Below, in pieces: positions 37,372-58,499 of a stretch of 64,000 bases of DNA (positions are counted from its first letter, which is position 1; each line of letters begins with the position of its first letter). The DNA comes from Bradyrhizobium sp. CCGUVB1N3. Lineage in GTDB: Bacteria > Pseudomonadota > Alphaproteobacteria > Rhizobiales > Xanthobacteraceae. The translations under genes were made by a program, and so were the position numbers. Where the stretch lies: positions 2,108,001 to 2,172,000 of the forward strand of contig NZ_JANADR010000001.1 in NCBI RefSeq assembly GCF_024199925.1. Direction: 5' to 3'. The notes under the pieces are model-generated. The model saw nothing but the letters and a program-made list of their open reading frames with translations. It was not told the origin of the DNA and did no database searches.

Positions 37372-37988
37372 TTGAAGCGCGCCTCCAGCGCATCGATGGC
37401 GGCCTTGGTCAGAACGAGCTTCTGACGGCGCAGGATGTCGTAGACGTTGATGCCCTGGATCGGCAGCACGTCCATGTTCGGGATGTTGCGGGCCGCCGCG
37501 GCGAAGCCCTGATTGAGCTCGGCGCCGTCGATGATCAGCGCGTTGGTCAGGCCCAGCCCCGAGAAGTGGCCGAGCAGCGCCTTGGTCTTGGCGGCCTCGA
37601 GCGCGGCCTTCTCGATCACGACGAGATCACCGTCCTTGGCCTTGGCCGACAGCGCATGCTTCAGCGCGAGCGCGCGGACCTTCTTCGGCAGATCGGAGGC
37701 GTGCGAGCGCACCACCGGACCGAAGGCACGGCCGCCGCCGCGGAACTGCGGCACGCGGGCCGAGCCGTGACGAGCACCGCCGGTGCCCTTCTGCTTGTAC
37801 ATCTTCTTGCCGGTGCGCCAGATCTCGGCGCGGCCCTTGGCCTTGTGGGTGCCGGCCTGACGCTTGTCGAGCTGCCACTTCACGCAGCGCGCGATGATGT
37901 CCTCGCGCGGCTCGAGGCCGAAAATGGTGTCGGAGAGCTGGACGGAGCCGGCTTCCTTGCCCTCAAGGGTCGTGACTTTCAGTTCCAT
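37368..37988 (-). CDS. rplD: 50S ribosomal protein L4
   Basis: The 206-aa product begins [20 protein letters not shown] at 37988; the frame to 38036 is rejected. The tunnel-lining extended loop ([20 protein letters not shown], then [20 protein letters not shown]) is intact. In E. coli L4 represses the S10 operon; regulation here is unknown. One base separates it from rplC. Confidence 0.98.
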   Translation of the reverse strand: MELKVTTLEGKEAGSVQLSDTIFGLEPREDIIARCVKWQLDKRQAGTHKAKGRAEIWRTGKKMYKQKGTGGARHGSARVPQFRGGGRAFGPVVRSHASDLPKKVRALALKHALSAKAKDGDLVVIEKAALEAAKTKALLGHFSGLGLTNALIIDGAELNQGFAAAARNIPNMDVLPIQGINVYDILRRQKLVLTKAAIDALEARFK

Positions 37989-37989
37989 C

Positions 37990-38706
37990 TCACGCACCCT
38001 CCTGCTGGGCCGCAGCCTCGGCCTCGCCGCCGGCAACCTTGAACTTGCCGGGCTTCGGAGCTTCCTTCGGCAGCGGCTTCTTGACGGCGTCGCGCACGCG
38101 GATCCAGCCGCCCTTGGAGCCGGGAACGGCGCCTTCGACGAGGATCAGGCCGCGCTCGACATCGGTCTGGACGACGCGAAGGTTGAGCGTGGTGATGCGG
38201 TCGACACCCATGTGGCCGGGCATCTTCTTGTTCTTCCAGGTCTTGCCGGGATCCTGACGGCCGCCGGTCGAACCGATCGAGCGGTGCGAGATCGACACAC
38301 CGTGCGTGGCGCGCAGACCGCCGAAGTTCCAGCGCTTCATACCGCCGGCAAAGCCCTTACCGACCGAGGTGCCGGTGACGTCGACGAACTGGCCGACGAC
38401 GAAGTGATCGGCCAGGATCTCGGCGCCGACCGGGATCATGGCATCCGCAGTGACGCGGAACTCCTCGACCTGCCGCTTCGGCTCGACCTTGGCGACCGCG
38501 AACTGGCCGCGCTCAGCCTTGGGCATGTACACGGTCTTGCGGCTGCCAGAACCAAGCTGGAGCGCGACATAACCGTTCTTCTCTTCGGTGCGGTGGCCTA
38601 CGACCTGGCAATTGCCGAGCTTCAGCACGGTCACGGGGATATGTTCACCGGTCTCCGTGAAGACCCGCGTCATCCCGACCTTTTGTGCGATCACTCCGGA
38701 GCGCAT
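37990..38706 (-). CDS. rplC: 50S ribosomal protein L3
   Basis: The 238-aa product begins [20 protein letters not shown] and contains [40 protein letters not shown] and [20 protein letters not shown], the loop reaching the peptidyl transferase centre with its methylatable Gln. A C-terminal Ala/Glu extension is present. It lies 52 bp after rpsJ. Confidence 0.98.
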   Translation of the reverse strand: MRSGVIAQKVGMTRVFTETGEHIPVTVLKLGNCQVVGHRTEEKNGYVALQLGSGSRKTVYMPKAERGQFAVAKVEPKRQVEEFRVTADAMIPVGAEILADHFVVGQFVDVTGTSVGKGFAGGMKRWNFGGLRATHGVSISHRSIGSTGGRQDPGKTWKNKKMPGHMGVDRITTLNLRVVQTDVERGLILVEGAVPGSKGGWIRVRDAVKKPLPKEAPKPGKFKVAGGEAEAAAQQEGA

Positions 38707-38758
38707 CGGCTTGCTTCCTGTTCTTTCTGTCCGCTTTCGCGAACGGGATCCAAAAATC

Positions 38759-39067
38759 TTAGAGCTTGATCTCGACGTCGACACCGGCGGCCAGGTCGAG
38801 CTTCATCAAAGCATCGACGGTCTGCGGGGTCGGATCGACGATGTCGAGCAGACGCTTGTGGGTGCGCATCTCGAACTGTTCGCGGCTCTTCTTGTCGACG
38901 TGCGGCGAACGGTTGACGGTGAACTTCTCGATGCGGGTCGGCAGCGGAATGGGTCCGCGAACCTGCGCGCCGGTGCGCTTCGCCGTATTCACGATCTCAC
39001 GGGTCGACGTATCGAGGATACGATGGTCGAACGCCTTGAGACGGATGCGAATATTTTGGCCGTTCAT
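38759..39067 (-). CDS. rpsJ: 30S ribosomal protein S10 (NusE)
   Basis: The 102-aa product, [20 protein letters not shown] then [40 protein letters not shown] and [20 protein letters not shown], is a full S10. Besides its ribosomal role it pairs with NusB and with NusG (also in this window) in transcription antitermination and coupling. Confidence 0.98.
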
Positions 39068-39092
39068 TGCCGTGGTCTTTCTTCAATCAGAG

Positions 39093-39134
39093 TGGCGAAT
39101 AGCGAATAGCGAATGCTGCCATCCGCTACTCGCC
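39093..39134. repeat. small inverted repeat between tuf and rpsJ
   Basis: GTGGCGAATAGCGAATAGCG contains a tandem AGCGAAT unit and its GGCGAATAGCG arm pairs imperfectly with CGCTACTCGCC. It lies in the 84-bp gap between tuf and rpsJ. Confidence 0.6.
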
Positions 39135-39151
39135 AATCTCTAGTCTCGTAA

Positions 39152-40342
<1,191 letters not shown>

Positions 40343-40382
40343 TTGACTCTCCGTTCAATCGTCAGCTCGAGACCGACGACAA

Positions 40383-42455
<2,073 letters not shown>

Positions 42456-42489
42456 GGGTCGTTCCTTGCAAGTCCGTTAGGTGTCGCCG

Positions 42490-42975
<486 letters not shown>

Positions 42976-43347
42976 TTATTTCGGACGCTTCGCGCCGTAC
43001 TTCGAACGACGCTGCTTACGGTTCTTGACGCCCTGGGTATCCAGCACGCCGCGGAGGATGTGGTAGCGCACGCCGGGCAAGTCCTTGACGCGACCGCCGC
43101 GGATCATGACCACCGAGTGCTCCTGGAGGTTATGGCCCTCACCAGGGATGTAGCCGATCACCTCGAAGCCGTTGGTCAGACGCACCTTGGCGACCTTACG
43201 AAGCGCCGAGTTCGGCTTCTTCGGCGTCGTGGTGTAGACGCGCGTGCACACGCCGCGCTTCTGCGGCGACTGCTGCAGCGCCGGCACCTTCTTGCGCGAC
43301 TTCTGCACTTCACGCGGTTGTGCGATCAGCTGGTTGATCGTCGGCAT
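42976..43347 (-). CDS. rpsL: 30S ribosomal protein S12
   Basis: The 123-aa product starts [20 protein letters not shown] at 43347, four codons inside the longer frame. [20 protein letters not shown] (with Lys43) and [20 protein letters not shown] (with Lys88) are wild type at the two streptomycin-resistance positions. It is the first gene of the str operon; 642 bp upstream contain no gene on this strand. Confidence 0.98.
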   Translation of the reverse strand: MPTINQLIAQPREVQKSRKKVPALQQSPQKRGVCTRVYTTTPKKPNSALRKVAKVRLTNGFEVIGYIPGEGHNLQEHSVVMIRGGRVKDLPGVRYHILRGVLDTQGVKNRKQRRSKYGAKRPK

Positions 43348-43989
43348 CCTGGCCTTCACCCTTTTTCTGCCGCGGTCCCTTTCGGGCCCGCAAATTCTTC
43401 TTCCGGACTACCCGCCCGATGGGGCCGCCTGGCGCGGAACGATCCGCGCAAAGCGAAATTGCGCCAACCGCTCCATCAACGAGCGGAAAGCGCTTCGACG
43501 CCACAGAGGACCGCAGTCTTGGAGCCAATCGGCGTAGAGCCGACGGCCGCGTACCGAGGTCATGCATCCGAGTTTGATCTCAAGAGAACGAGCTCTAGAG
43601 AACTAAAATCGCACTGGCATTGCCTAGCTATGATCGACAGCGTTTGAGCGGCATTCGTCGAGGTTGGTGCCCGCCTTACGACCCCAAAAGGATCAGGCGG
43701 GTGGCCCGTTCCGACGTTGGCGATGCTCACCGCCTGTCGTTAAGTGACGCGCTTTCTATAAGTGGGAATCACCTGAGTCAAGGCGAAACCACAGCAAGCG
43801 AAGGGCTTCTCGCGCTTAAAGAATTAGCTTGTTCGGCGCCCTCGCCGCCTCCCTGATCTAGGTTCCCACATTCCGTTCCGCCAGCCCCAAGACCTATTTA
43901 CATCCGGGTAAAATATACTTTTATGGCGTCCGCTAAGGTTTTCTTTCCTGTTCGTGCGGCAGGGTGCCGCGCCGGGCGGAGAAATACCC
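43348..43989. other. 642-bp intergenic region upstream of rpsL and the FAD oxidoreductase gene
   Basis: This divergent region must contain the str-operon promoter (minus strand) and the promoter of the oxidoreductase (plus strand). No open frame with a ribosome site was found. An AT-rich stretch lies at 43890-43925. The str promoter could not be assigned to a -35/-10 pair with confidence. The rest shows no recognised element. Confidence 0.4.
43897..43912. promoter_or_regulatory. candidate operator palindrome upstream of the FAD oxidoreductase
   Basis: TTTAC-ATCCGG-GTAAA is a 5-bp-arm inverted repeat followed at once by AAATATACT, which could serve as a -10 region. Position about 77 bp before ATG 43990 suits a repressor operator; the regulator is unknown. 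Confidence 0.4.
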
Positions 43990-45234
43990 ATGCGGTATAC
44001 TGACATTGCGATCATCGGCGGGGGTATGGCCGGCTCCGCCGCCGCCGCGATGCTGGGTCGAGCCGGTATCCAGGCCCTCCTCATCGACCCCCATACCGAC
44101 TATCCGCCGGACTTCCGGGTCGAAAAAATCAGCGGTGATGCCCAGCTCGAGCGCTTCTGGCGGACCGGAATCGCAGAATCAGTGCTGCGCCGCACGACGT
44201 TTTGCGGTGAGAACTGGATCGCGCGATTCGGCCACCTGCTCGACAAGGCGCCAAGCCGGCAGTTCGGCTTCCGCTACGAGGCCTTCGTCAACGCGATCCG
44301 CGCTGAAATCCCCGACGCGGTCGGGCGGGTCTGCGCCAAGGCCTTGTCGATCGCGACGAGCCCCGACCGGCAGAAGATCACGCTCTCCAATGACGAGGTC
44401 GTCTCCGCCCGCCTCGTCGTGCTCGCCAATGGATTGAACGTCGGACTGCGCCACCAGCTCGGTATCGAACGCGAGATCGTCAGCGCCTGTCATTCGATCT
44501 CGGTCGGATTCGACGTCGTGCCGGTCGGGCGCGCCGCGTTCGATTTTCCGGCGATGACGTATTTCTCGGAGCGGCCGAGCGACCGCATCCCCTACATCAC
44601 GCTGTTTCCGATCGGCACGCGGATGCGGGCAAACCTGTTCGTCTACCGCGCCTTCGACGATCCCTGGCTGCGCAACTTGCGGCAGGCGCCGGTCGCGACC
44701 CTGAACGCCGCCCTGCCGCGTCTGTCCTGCATCACCGGGGCCCTCGACGTCGCGAGCGAGATCAAGATCCGCCCCGTCGATCTCTATGTGCACCGGGCCT
44801 GCCGCCAGGCGGGCATCGTGCTGGTCGGCGATGCCTTCGCGACCTCATGCCCTGTCGCCGGCACCGGCACCGACAAGGTGTTCACCGACGTCGAACGGCT
44901 CTGCGGGGTGCACATCCCGGCCTGGCTTGCGACCGAGGGTATGGACGAGGACAAGATCGCCGCCTTCTACGATGACCCGGTCAAGCGGGCCTGCGATGCC
45001 TGGTCGGCGGCCAAGGCATTCGACTTCCGTGAAGTGTCGCTGGCAACGAGCCCCTACTGGACGGCGCAGCGCTGGGCGCGCTTCGTGGCCTGGTTTGCCC
45101 AAGGTGCGGTCCGGCGGGTGGCGCGACGGGTTCGCCTCGAGCCGAACTTCCTCGGTCACTCCTCGTCGCCATCCTCCTCGTCGTCCTCCTCCTCATCATC
45201 ATCACCGTCGTCGCTGTCGTCGTCATCGACCTGA
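43990..45234 (+). CDS. FAD-dependent oxidoreductase/monooxygenase-like protein with poly-Ser tail
   Basis: The 414-aa product starts at ATG 43990 (GGAG about 8 nt upstream). The N-terminal dinucleotide fold has GGGMAGSAAAAMLGRAG at 10-26. The second FAD motif VLVGDAFATSCPVAGTGTDK (277-296) and FTDV match the flavin monooxygenase / tryptophan-halogenase-like superfamily. The halogenase Lys/WxWxIP motifs were not seen. Residues 391-414 are almost pure Ser and are encoded antisense to the acidic C-terminus of the convergent ABC exporter (79-bp overlap). It lies beside a second flavoenzyme fused to a methyltransferase, suggesting a shared pathway; substrate unknown. Confidence 0.82.
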   Translation: MRYTDIAIIGGGMAGSAAAAMLGRAGIQALLIDPHTDYPPDFRVEKISGDAQLERFWRTGIAESVLRRTTFCGENWIARFGHLLDKAPSRQFGFRYEAFVNAIRAEIPDAVGRVCAKALSIATSPDRQKITLSNDEVVSARLVVLANGLNVGLRHQLGIEREIVSACHSISVGFDVVPVGRAAFDFPAMTYFSERPSDRIPYITLFPIGTRMRANLFVYRAFDDPWLRNLRQAPVATLNAALPRLSCITGALDVASEIKIRPVDLYVHRACRQAGIVLVGDAFATSCPVAGTGTDKVFTDVERLCGVHIPAWLATEGMDEDKIAAFYDDPVKRACDAWSAAKAFDFREVSLATSPYWTAQRWARFVAWFAQGAVRRVARRVRLEPNFLGHSSSPSSSSSSSSSSSPSSLSSSST

Positions 45235-47174
45235 GCCGCGCTGCGATGCGGCTGGTGGATCTGGTCGTCCCACAGCTTGCGATAGGTGCCGTTCTTGGCG
45301 AGCAGCTCGGCATGCGAGCCGCGCTCGATGGCGCGGCCGCCTGAAATCACGATGATCTCGTCCATCTCGACGACAGAGGTCAGACGGTGGGTCGACCAGA
45401 TCATGGTGCGGCCCTTGGCGACCTTGAGCAGCGTGCGGTTGATCGCCGCTTCCGTGGTCTGGTCGAGCGCCGAGGTCGCTTCATCCAGGAGCAGCACGGA
45501 GGGGTTACGAATGATCGCGCGCGCGATCGCGAGGCGCTGGCGCTGGCCGCCCGACAGCGTATCGCCGCGCTCGCCGACCGGAGTGTCGTATTTCTGCGGC
45601 AGGCTCATGATGTAGCGGTGGATTTCGGCCTTCTTCGCCGCCTCGGCCACCTCCTCGTCGGTGGCGCCCTCCTTGCCGAGCCGGATGTTGTCGCGGATCG
45701 ACATATTGAACAGCATGTTCTCCTGGAACACCACGGCCATGCTCTGGCGCAGCGAATCCAGCGTCACTTTCCGCACATCAACGCCGTCGATGGTGACGCG
45801 ACCTTCGTCGGGGACGTAGAGGCGCAGGATCAAATTGAGCAGTGTGCTCTTGCCCGAGCCGCTGGGGCCGACGATCGCGATGCTCTTGCCAACGTTGAGC
45901 TTGAGGCTGAGGTTGTCCAGCACCGGCGTCTCGCTGCCTTCGTACTGGAAGGTGACATGGTCGAAAGTGATGTCGTTGGTGATGCGCGGCAGATCCGGCG
46001 CGCCGGGGCGATCGGCGCCCCGCGTCGGCTCGTCCAGCAGCTCCTGGATATGGCGCACGGCCGCAGCCGAGGAGATCGACACCGGGATGAAGTGCATCAC
46101 ATGGGCGATGTTGTAGGAGACCTCCCAGAACGCGCTCTCGAAGGTGACGAAGGTGCCGATGGTGATCTGCCCCTTGGTCGCAAGATACGCGCCGATTGCG
46201 AGCACCACGAGATGCAGGAGCAGGACCGAGATCGTGACCGTCCGCTCCACCATGGTCGACAGGAACGCGGCTGACGCGATCCGGCTGCGGGTCTCGTCGT
46301 TGCGGAAGGCGAAGAAGCCGAACATCTTGCGCTGCAGGCTGAACGCCTTGATCACGGCCTGTGCCGCCACGTTCTCCTGCACCATGCCGAGCAGCGCGCT
46401 CTCGTTGAGCTTCTGCTCGTAATTCGCCTGCACCGCCTTCGGGGTGAGGATGCGCGGTCCGATCAGCGTGATCGGAAACACCAGCAGCGCGACCACCGCG
46501 AGCTGCCAGTTCAAGAACAGCATCAGGATGATGCCGGCGATCAGCTCAAAGAACGGAAGCGCCGCGCTGTTGGCGAAGGTCTTGACCGATCCTTCGAAGG
46601 CCGAAAGATCGACGGAGAAGCGCGACAGGATCTCGCCCCGCTTGGTGCGGCCGAAATAGGCCGCCGGCAGATCCTGCACGTGATCGAACAGCCGCTTGCG
46701 CACGTCGGAGATGATGCAGGCCGCGAGCCGCGCGTCCCAGCGCTCGTACCAGACCGCGACGATCGAGGTGAAGATGCCGGCGACCGCGAGCACGCCGAGA
46801 ATCTTGTAGAGCGCCTGGAAATCTTCTTCGCCGAGCGCGTCGTCGATCAGGAACTTCAGGCTGAGCGGCATGATGACGTTGAACAGCGTCTCGATCAGGA
46901 CGCCGAACGAGACGAAGGCCATGATCCGCTTGTAGTTGGCGAGGTAGGGCTTGACGAAGCCCCAGATGGTTGCGAGCGCGCCGGCGGCTTCGCGCGCGGT
47001 GAAGACGACGAGATCCTCGTCCTCATCGTCATCATCGAGCTCCAGCTCGTCGTCCTCGTCCTCGTCGTCCTCTTCCAGGTCCGCCTTGGTGCCGGATGCG
47101 AGCTTGTCCTCGAGCTCGGTCGCTTCTTCCGCGGCGAGCTTCTGTTTGTCGGGCGAGAGGGGCCTGGATGCCAT
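45156..47174 (-). CDS. ABC exporter (MsbA-like half transporter) with acidic N- and C-terminal tails
   Basis: The 672-aa protein fuses a six-helix transmembrane domain (about 75-365) to a nucleotide-binding domain: Walker A GPSGSGKST (436-444), Q-loop VFQEN, signature LSGGQ (540-544), Walker B VLLLDE (560-565), H-loop His596. Residues 33-54 and 650-672 are near-continuous Asp/Glu, unusual for this family. It should work as a homodimeric exporter in the inner membrane; lipid or small-molecule cargo is inference. Its 3' end overlaps the FAD oxidoreductase gene in antisense. The downstream-facing neighbour upstream is the oxidase/methyltransferase fusion, 124 bp away on the same strand. Confidence 0.9.
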   Translation of the reverse strand: MASRPLSPDKQKLAAEEATELEDKLASGTKADLEEDDEDEDDELELDDDDEDEDLVVFTAREAAGALATIWGFVKPYLANYKRIMAFVSFGVLIETLFNVIMPLSLKFLIDDALGEEDFQALYKILGVLAVAGIFTSIVAVWYERWDARLAACIISDVRKRLFDHVQDLPAAYFGRTKRGEILSRFSVDLSAFEGSVKTFANSAALPFFELIAGIILMLFLNWQLAVVALLVFPITLIGPRILTPKAVQANYEQKLNESALLGMVQENVAAQAVIKAFSLQRKMFGFFAFRNDETRSRIASAAFLSTMVERTVTISVLLLHLVVLAIGAYLATKGQITIGTFVTFESAFWEVSYNIAHVMHFIPVSISSAAAVRHIQELLDEPTRGADRPGAPDLPRITNDITFDHVTFQYEGSETPVLDNLSLKLNVGKSIAIVGPSGSGKSTLLNLILRLYVPDEGRVTIDGVDVRKVTLDSLRQSMAVVFQENMLFNMSIRDNIRLGKEGATDEEVAEAAKKAEIHRYIMSLPQKYDTPVGERGDTLSGGQRQRLAIARAIIRNPSVLLLDEATSALDQTTEAAINRTLLKVAKGRTMIWSTHRLTSVVEMDEIIVISGGRAIERGSHAELLAKNGTYRKLWDDQIHQPHRSAAQVDDDDSDDGDDDEEEDDEEDGDEE

Positions 47175-47298
47175 GAAACCAACCGATGCTGACGGCCGGC
47201 ATGACCGCAGAAAATCAGGAAAACAGCGGAGAACCGCTATTGCACCGATTCTATGCGATCAGGATCAATTCGGCAAAGCAATTGGCGAATTCGCGAGG

Positions 47299-49359
47299 CT
47301 ATTCGTCGTCCTCGTCCTCGATCTTGTCGAAGAAGGAATAGCGCAAGCTGTCGGCGTCGGCGTACCACTGCCCCGGCCCCTTGTTGGCGGCGAGCGTCGC
47401 CGCCCACAGCGCATCGGTGCAGTCGTTGCGGTGCATCGACAGGTCGAACCCGTTGCCGAAGAACAATTCCGACCATTCCCACCAGGTGCCGAGCTTCTTG
47501 ACCCCGCGCAGGAGATCGTAGCGATCGATCAGGCCAGGCGCCATGTCGGAGGTGATCGAGCCGAACACCAGGCCCGTCTTGACCACGCGGTTCAATTCCC
47601 TGATGGCGCGGACGACCTGCTTCTCGGAGACGTGGCAGAGGCTGGTCTCGAACACGAAATCGAACGCGCCGTCCTTGAACGGCATGTCCGCGATCGATCC
47701 GAGCTTGTTGTACTTCCTCAGCGCCTTCGGCGTCCTGGCGTGGATGGTGCGGTTGTTCTCGATGCCGAAGGCGTCGATCCCACGCTCGCGCAGCGCGCCG
47801 ACGAGCTCGCCGCTGGCAGAGCCCGCCACCAGCAGCTTGGCGCTCTTCACCTTGCCCCAGACGATGCCGATGAGCTTCATCAGATAGTCTGGGTCGGTGA
47901 ACTGGCGCCACGCTTCGCCATAGGGACCCTGGCCACGGTAATTGTCGAAATAATCGCGGTCGATCTTGTCGGACAGCGGCGTCTCGCTCTGGCTGCGCGC
48001 GCGGCGCAGGCGCATCATCTCGGTCAGGATGATGTCGGTCGCGGCGTCCGAGGAGTCGAGCAGACCGTTCAGCGTCGAATCGAACAGATAGTCGCCGACC
48101 ACAACGATGCCGGGATGCTCCTTCGGCTCCGGCCGGTGATTGGTCATGACGTCGCGCACGGGCAAGCCGCCCGGCAACGCGTTCACCGAAGACAGCCAGC
48201 GGTGAATCTTGCCTTCCATGAAATGTGCACGCGCGTCACCGAGCGCGGCCGGCAGCGATTTCAGCGCGGCGTCGATCAGCTCCTGGTCGGAGAGATTGGC
48301 AAAGGCCAGCGCATCCGAGCCCGGAATGAGCCAGTTCAACACGCCGTGCTTGCCAACGTCGTGGCGGGCGCCCTCGTTGTAGACGCAGCAGCCGCCGAAG
48401 GCTTCCGACATGAACCAGGCGCCGGGGATCTTGTCGCCCCAGAACGGTGTGTCGAACAGGATCGAGACGCGCAGGTAATGCGCGGGACGGTCGAAATACG
48501 AGACGTGCTTGACCATCGACTTGCGGAGCTGCTCGCCTTCCCAGCCGAGCGTGGCGAGCCAGGAATGCGGCAGGCAGACCAGCACGAGGTCGAAGTCGCG
48601 CGTCTCCGGTCCCTTGCCGTTCATCATCTTGAGCTGGTAGCGCCCGGTCGGCGCCTTGCCGACGGCAAGCACGCGATGATTGAGCTGGATGTCGGCGTTG
48701 ACCTCCGACTGGATGCACTCGACGAGCTGCTCGTTGCCGTTCTGGATGGAATAGAGGCCGATATAGCCGTCGACATCCATCAGATAGTTCTTGAGCGCGT
48801 TGAGCCCATTGGTGTTGTGGCTCTCGGTCGCGATGTCGGAGCGCGCCATCACCTTGAAGAATCGCCTGGCGGTCGCATCATCGACCTCCTCGTCAAGCAC
48901 CTGCTCGGCGGTCTTGAAGGCCCAGGGATGTTCGTTGTCGTGCGCGCCGACGCCCTCGTAGTATTCGATCGGCGACATCAGGTCGGAGCAGCGCTTGCGG
49001 AAAGCTTCGATGGCGGCCGCAGTCTTGGCGCCGTATCTGCGGCGCATGCCGGGCACGTCGTTCAGGAGCTCGCCGCCGAACTGGACCTGCTCGGCATCCA
49101 TCGGAATGGTCTGAAGCCCGAAATGCTGGATCAGTTCCCGCAATGGATCGGGACCAGTCATCGAGTAATCGTAGATCTCGGCAACGCCCGCCTCGTACAT
49201 CGCCGGCGCAGAATCGAATTTCCGCGTGACGATCTTGCCGCCGAGCCGATCGGAGGCCTCATAGATGGTGATGCGGCAGAGATCACCGAGTTTGCGCTTC
49301 AGATACCAGGCGCTCATCAGCCCGCCGGGGCCGCCGCCTACGATTGCGAGGTCAAGCAT
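47299..49359 (-). CDS. flavin amine-oxidase / SAM-methyltransferase fusion protein
   Basis: The 686-aa protein starts at ATG 49359 (MLDLAIVGGGPGGLMSAWYL). Residues 1-455 form a protoporphyrinogen-oxidase-like amine oxidase: GGGPGG (8-13), EASDRLGGKIVTR (34-46) and a C-terminal FAD motif VVVGDYLFDSTLNGLLDSSD (419-438). Residues about 465-640 form a class I methyltransferase: motif I AKLLVAGSASGELVGAL (507-523), acidic Glu534, and ADMPFKDGAFDFVFE (557-571). It ends in acidic EDEDDE. Fusing a flavin oxidase to a methyltransferase suggests sequential modification of one substrate, possibly then exported by the adjacent ABC protein; inference. Confidence 0.85.
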   Translation of the reverse strand: MLDLAIVGGGPGGLMSAWYLKRKLGDLCRITIYEASDRLGGKIVTRKFDSAPAMYEAGVAEIYDYSMTGPDPLRELIQHFGLQTIPMDAEQVQFGGELLNDVPGMRRRYGAKTAAAIEAFRKRCSDLMSPIEYYEGVGAHDNEHPWAFKTAEQVLDEEVDDATARRFFKVMARSDIATESHNTNGLNALKNYLMDVDGYIGLYSIQNGNEQLVECIQSEVNADIQLNHRVLAVGKAPTGRYQLKMMNGKGPETRDFDLVLVCLPHSWLATLGWEGEQLRKSMVKHVSYFDRPAHYLRVSILFDTPFWGDKIPGAWFMSEAFGGCCVYNEGARHDVGKHGVLNWLIPGSDALAFANLSDQELIDAALKSLPAALGDARAHFMEGKIHRWLSSVNALPGGLPVRDVMTNHRPEPKEHPGIVVVGDYLFDSTLNGLLDSSDAATDIILTEMMRLRRARSQSETPLSDKIDRDYFDNYRGQGPYGEAWRQFTDPDYLMKLIGIVWGKVKSAKLLVAGSASGELVGALRERGIDAFGIENNRTIHARTPKALRKYNKLGSIADMPFKDGAFDFVFETSLCHVSEKQVVRAIRELNRVVKTGLVFGSITSDMAPGLIDRYDLLRGVKKLGTWWEWSELFFGNGFDLSMHRNDCTDALWAATLAANKGPGQWYADADSLRYSFFDKIEDEDDE

Positions 49360-49492
49360 GTCAGTTCCGTGGTCTCCGGCCGCCCCCCGCGTCGGGACCA
49401 CCGGTCTAAGCTCTCCTAACAGAAGCGCTTTTCAGGCTGAAGGAAAGATGAACAAACGACGTCCCTGCACCGCAGCAAGGGAACAAAGCAGC

Positions 49493-49519
49493 AAAAAGGC
49501 CGGCAAAAGCCGGCCCTTT
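49493..49519 (-). terminator. rho-independent terminator after rpoC
   Basis: On the minus strand GGCCGGC-TTTT-GCCGGCC (7-bp stem; arms 49498-49504 and 49509-49515) is followed by TTTTTGC. It lies 35 bp past the rpoC stop, so the accessory genes after rpoC need their own promoter. Confidence 0.88.
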
Positions 49520-49550
49520 CATTGTCATCAGTATTCGTACGGATGAACCA

Positions 49551-53747
<4,197 letters not shown>

Positions 53748-53876
53748 CGTCTTCTCCTCGCGTGCCGGTCGAGGCCGGCAGCAAATTCGAAAATCTTAAC
53801 TCGCGGAGCGCCTGCCCTCACCGCGCGGGACGAGGCGCCGATGCCCGGCCTTTTCGGCCGGGCATGAAGAGTCGCG

Positions 53877-57995
<4,119 letters not shown>

Positions 57996-58499
57996 CGTGG
58001 CCTCTCATTTCGGCGCCCGCTCTGGGCGCGCCTTCCGGGACACGGCTGCCACCGTTCCCCGGGTTGAATTTTTCGAACCCGTTTTGAGGGGCGGAAACCC
58101 AGTCATCGGACCCGTCAAAGTCCTGAACTGTTCTTCAGACCTTCAAAACGCAAAACGACGCGCGGGGCGCAAAGGCGCGCCCGCCCGTCACAACGATTGT
58201 CTTCACGGACTGCAAAAGCCCGAAATAGCCTGCTCTCCCAACGGCTTGCGGGAAACTCCGCCTTCCACGCCTACCGTGCTTTCGTGCTGCCGCTCCGATA
58301 TGGGGCGACAATAGTCGAGATTCGAGGGGTAAGCCCTCAAATCCCCACACTTTTTCGTGTTCGGCCTGCGTCGGAATGTCCCGTCGCACGCCTTTTGCAT
58401 TCGACCCGCCCGCTCAAGGCCGGAACCCGGCCATCGACCTTGCGGACCAAGATCCCGGGTCTCAGCTCACGCTCGCCCGGGATCTCGCTCCAGTAACGC
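57996..58499 (-). other. 504-bp rplL-rpoB intergenic region with attenuator-like hairpin
   Basis: No gene is visible. Immediately past rplL a strong hairpin, GATCCCGGG (58451-58459) pairing with CCCGGGATC (58476-58484), lacks a T run. A partial terminator or RNase-processing stem here fits the known need to make more L7/L12 than beta subunit; assignment is by position. The remaining sequence toward rpoB shows no recognised element. Confidence 0.5.

Noticed and set aside
39093..39134. Short tandem AGCGAAT units as a CRISPR-like array
   Set aside because: Only two to three contiguous 8-nt units with no spacers; it is a small inverted repeat.
43990..45234. Assignment of the FAD oxidoreductase as a tryptophan halogenase
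   Set aside because: The diagnostic WxWxIP motif and the active-site Lys context were not seen; only the general flavin-binding fold is supported.
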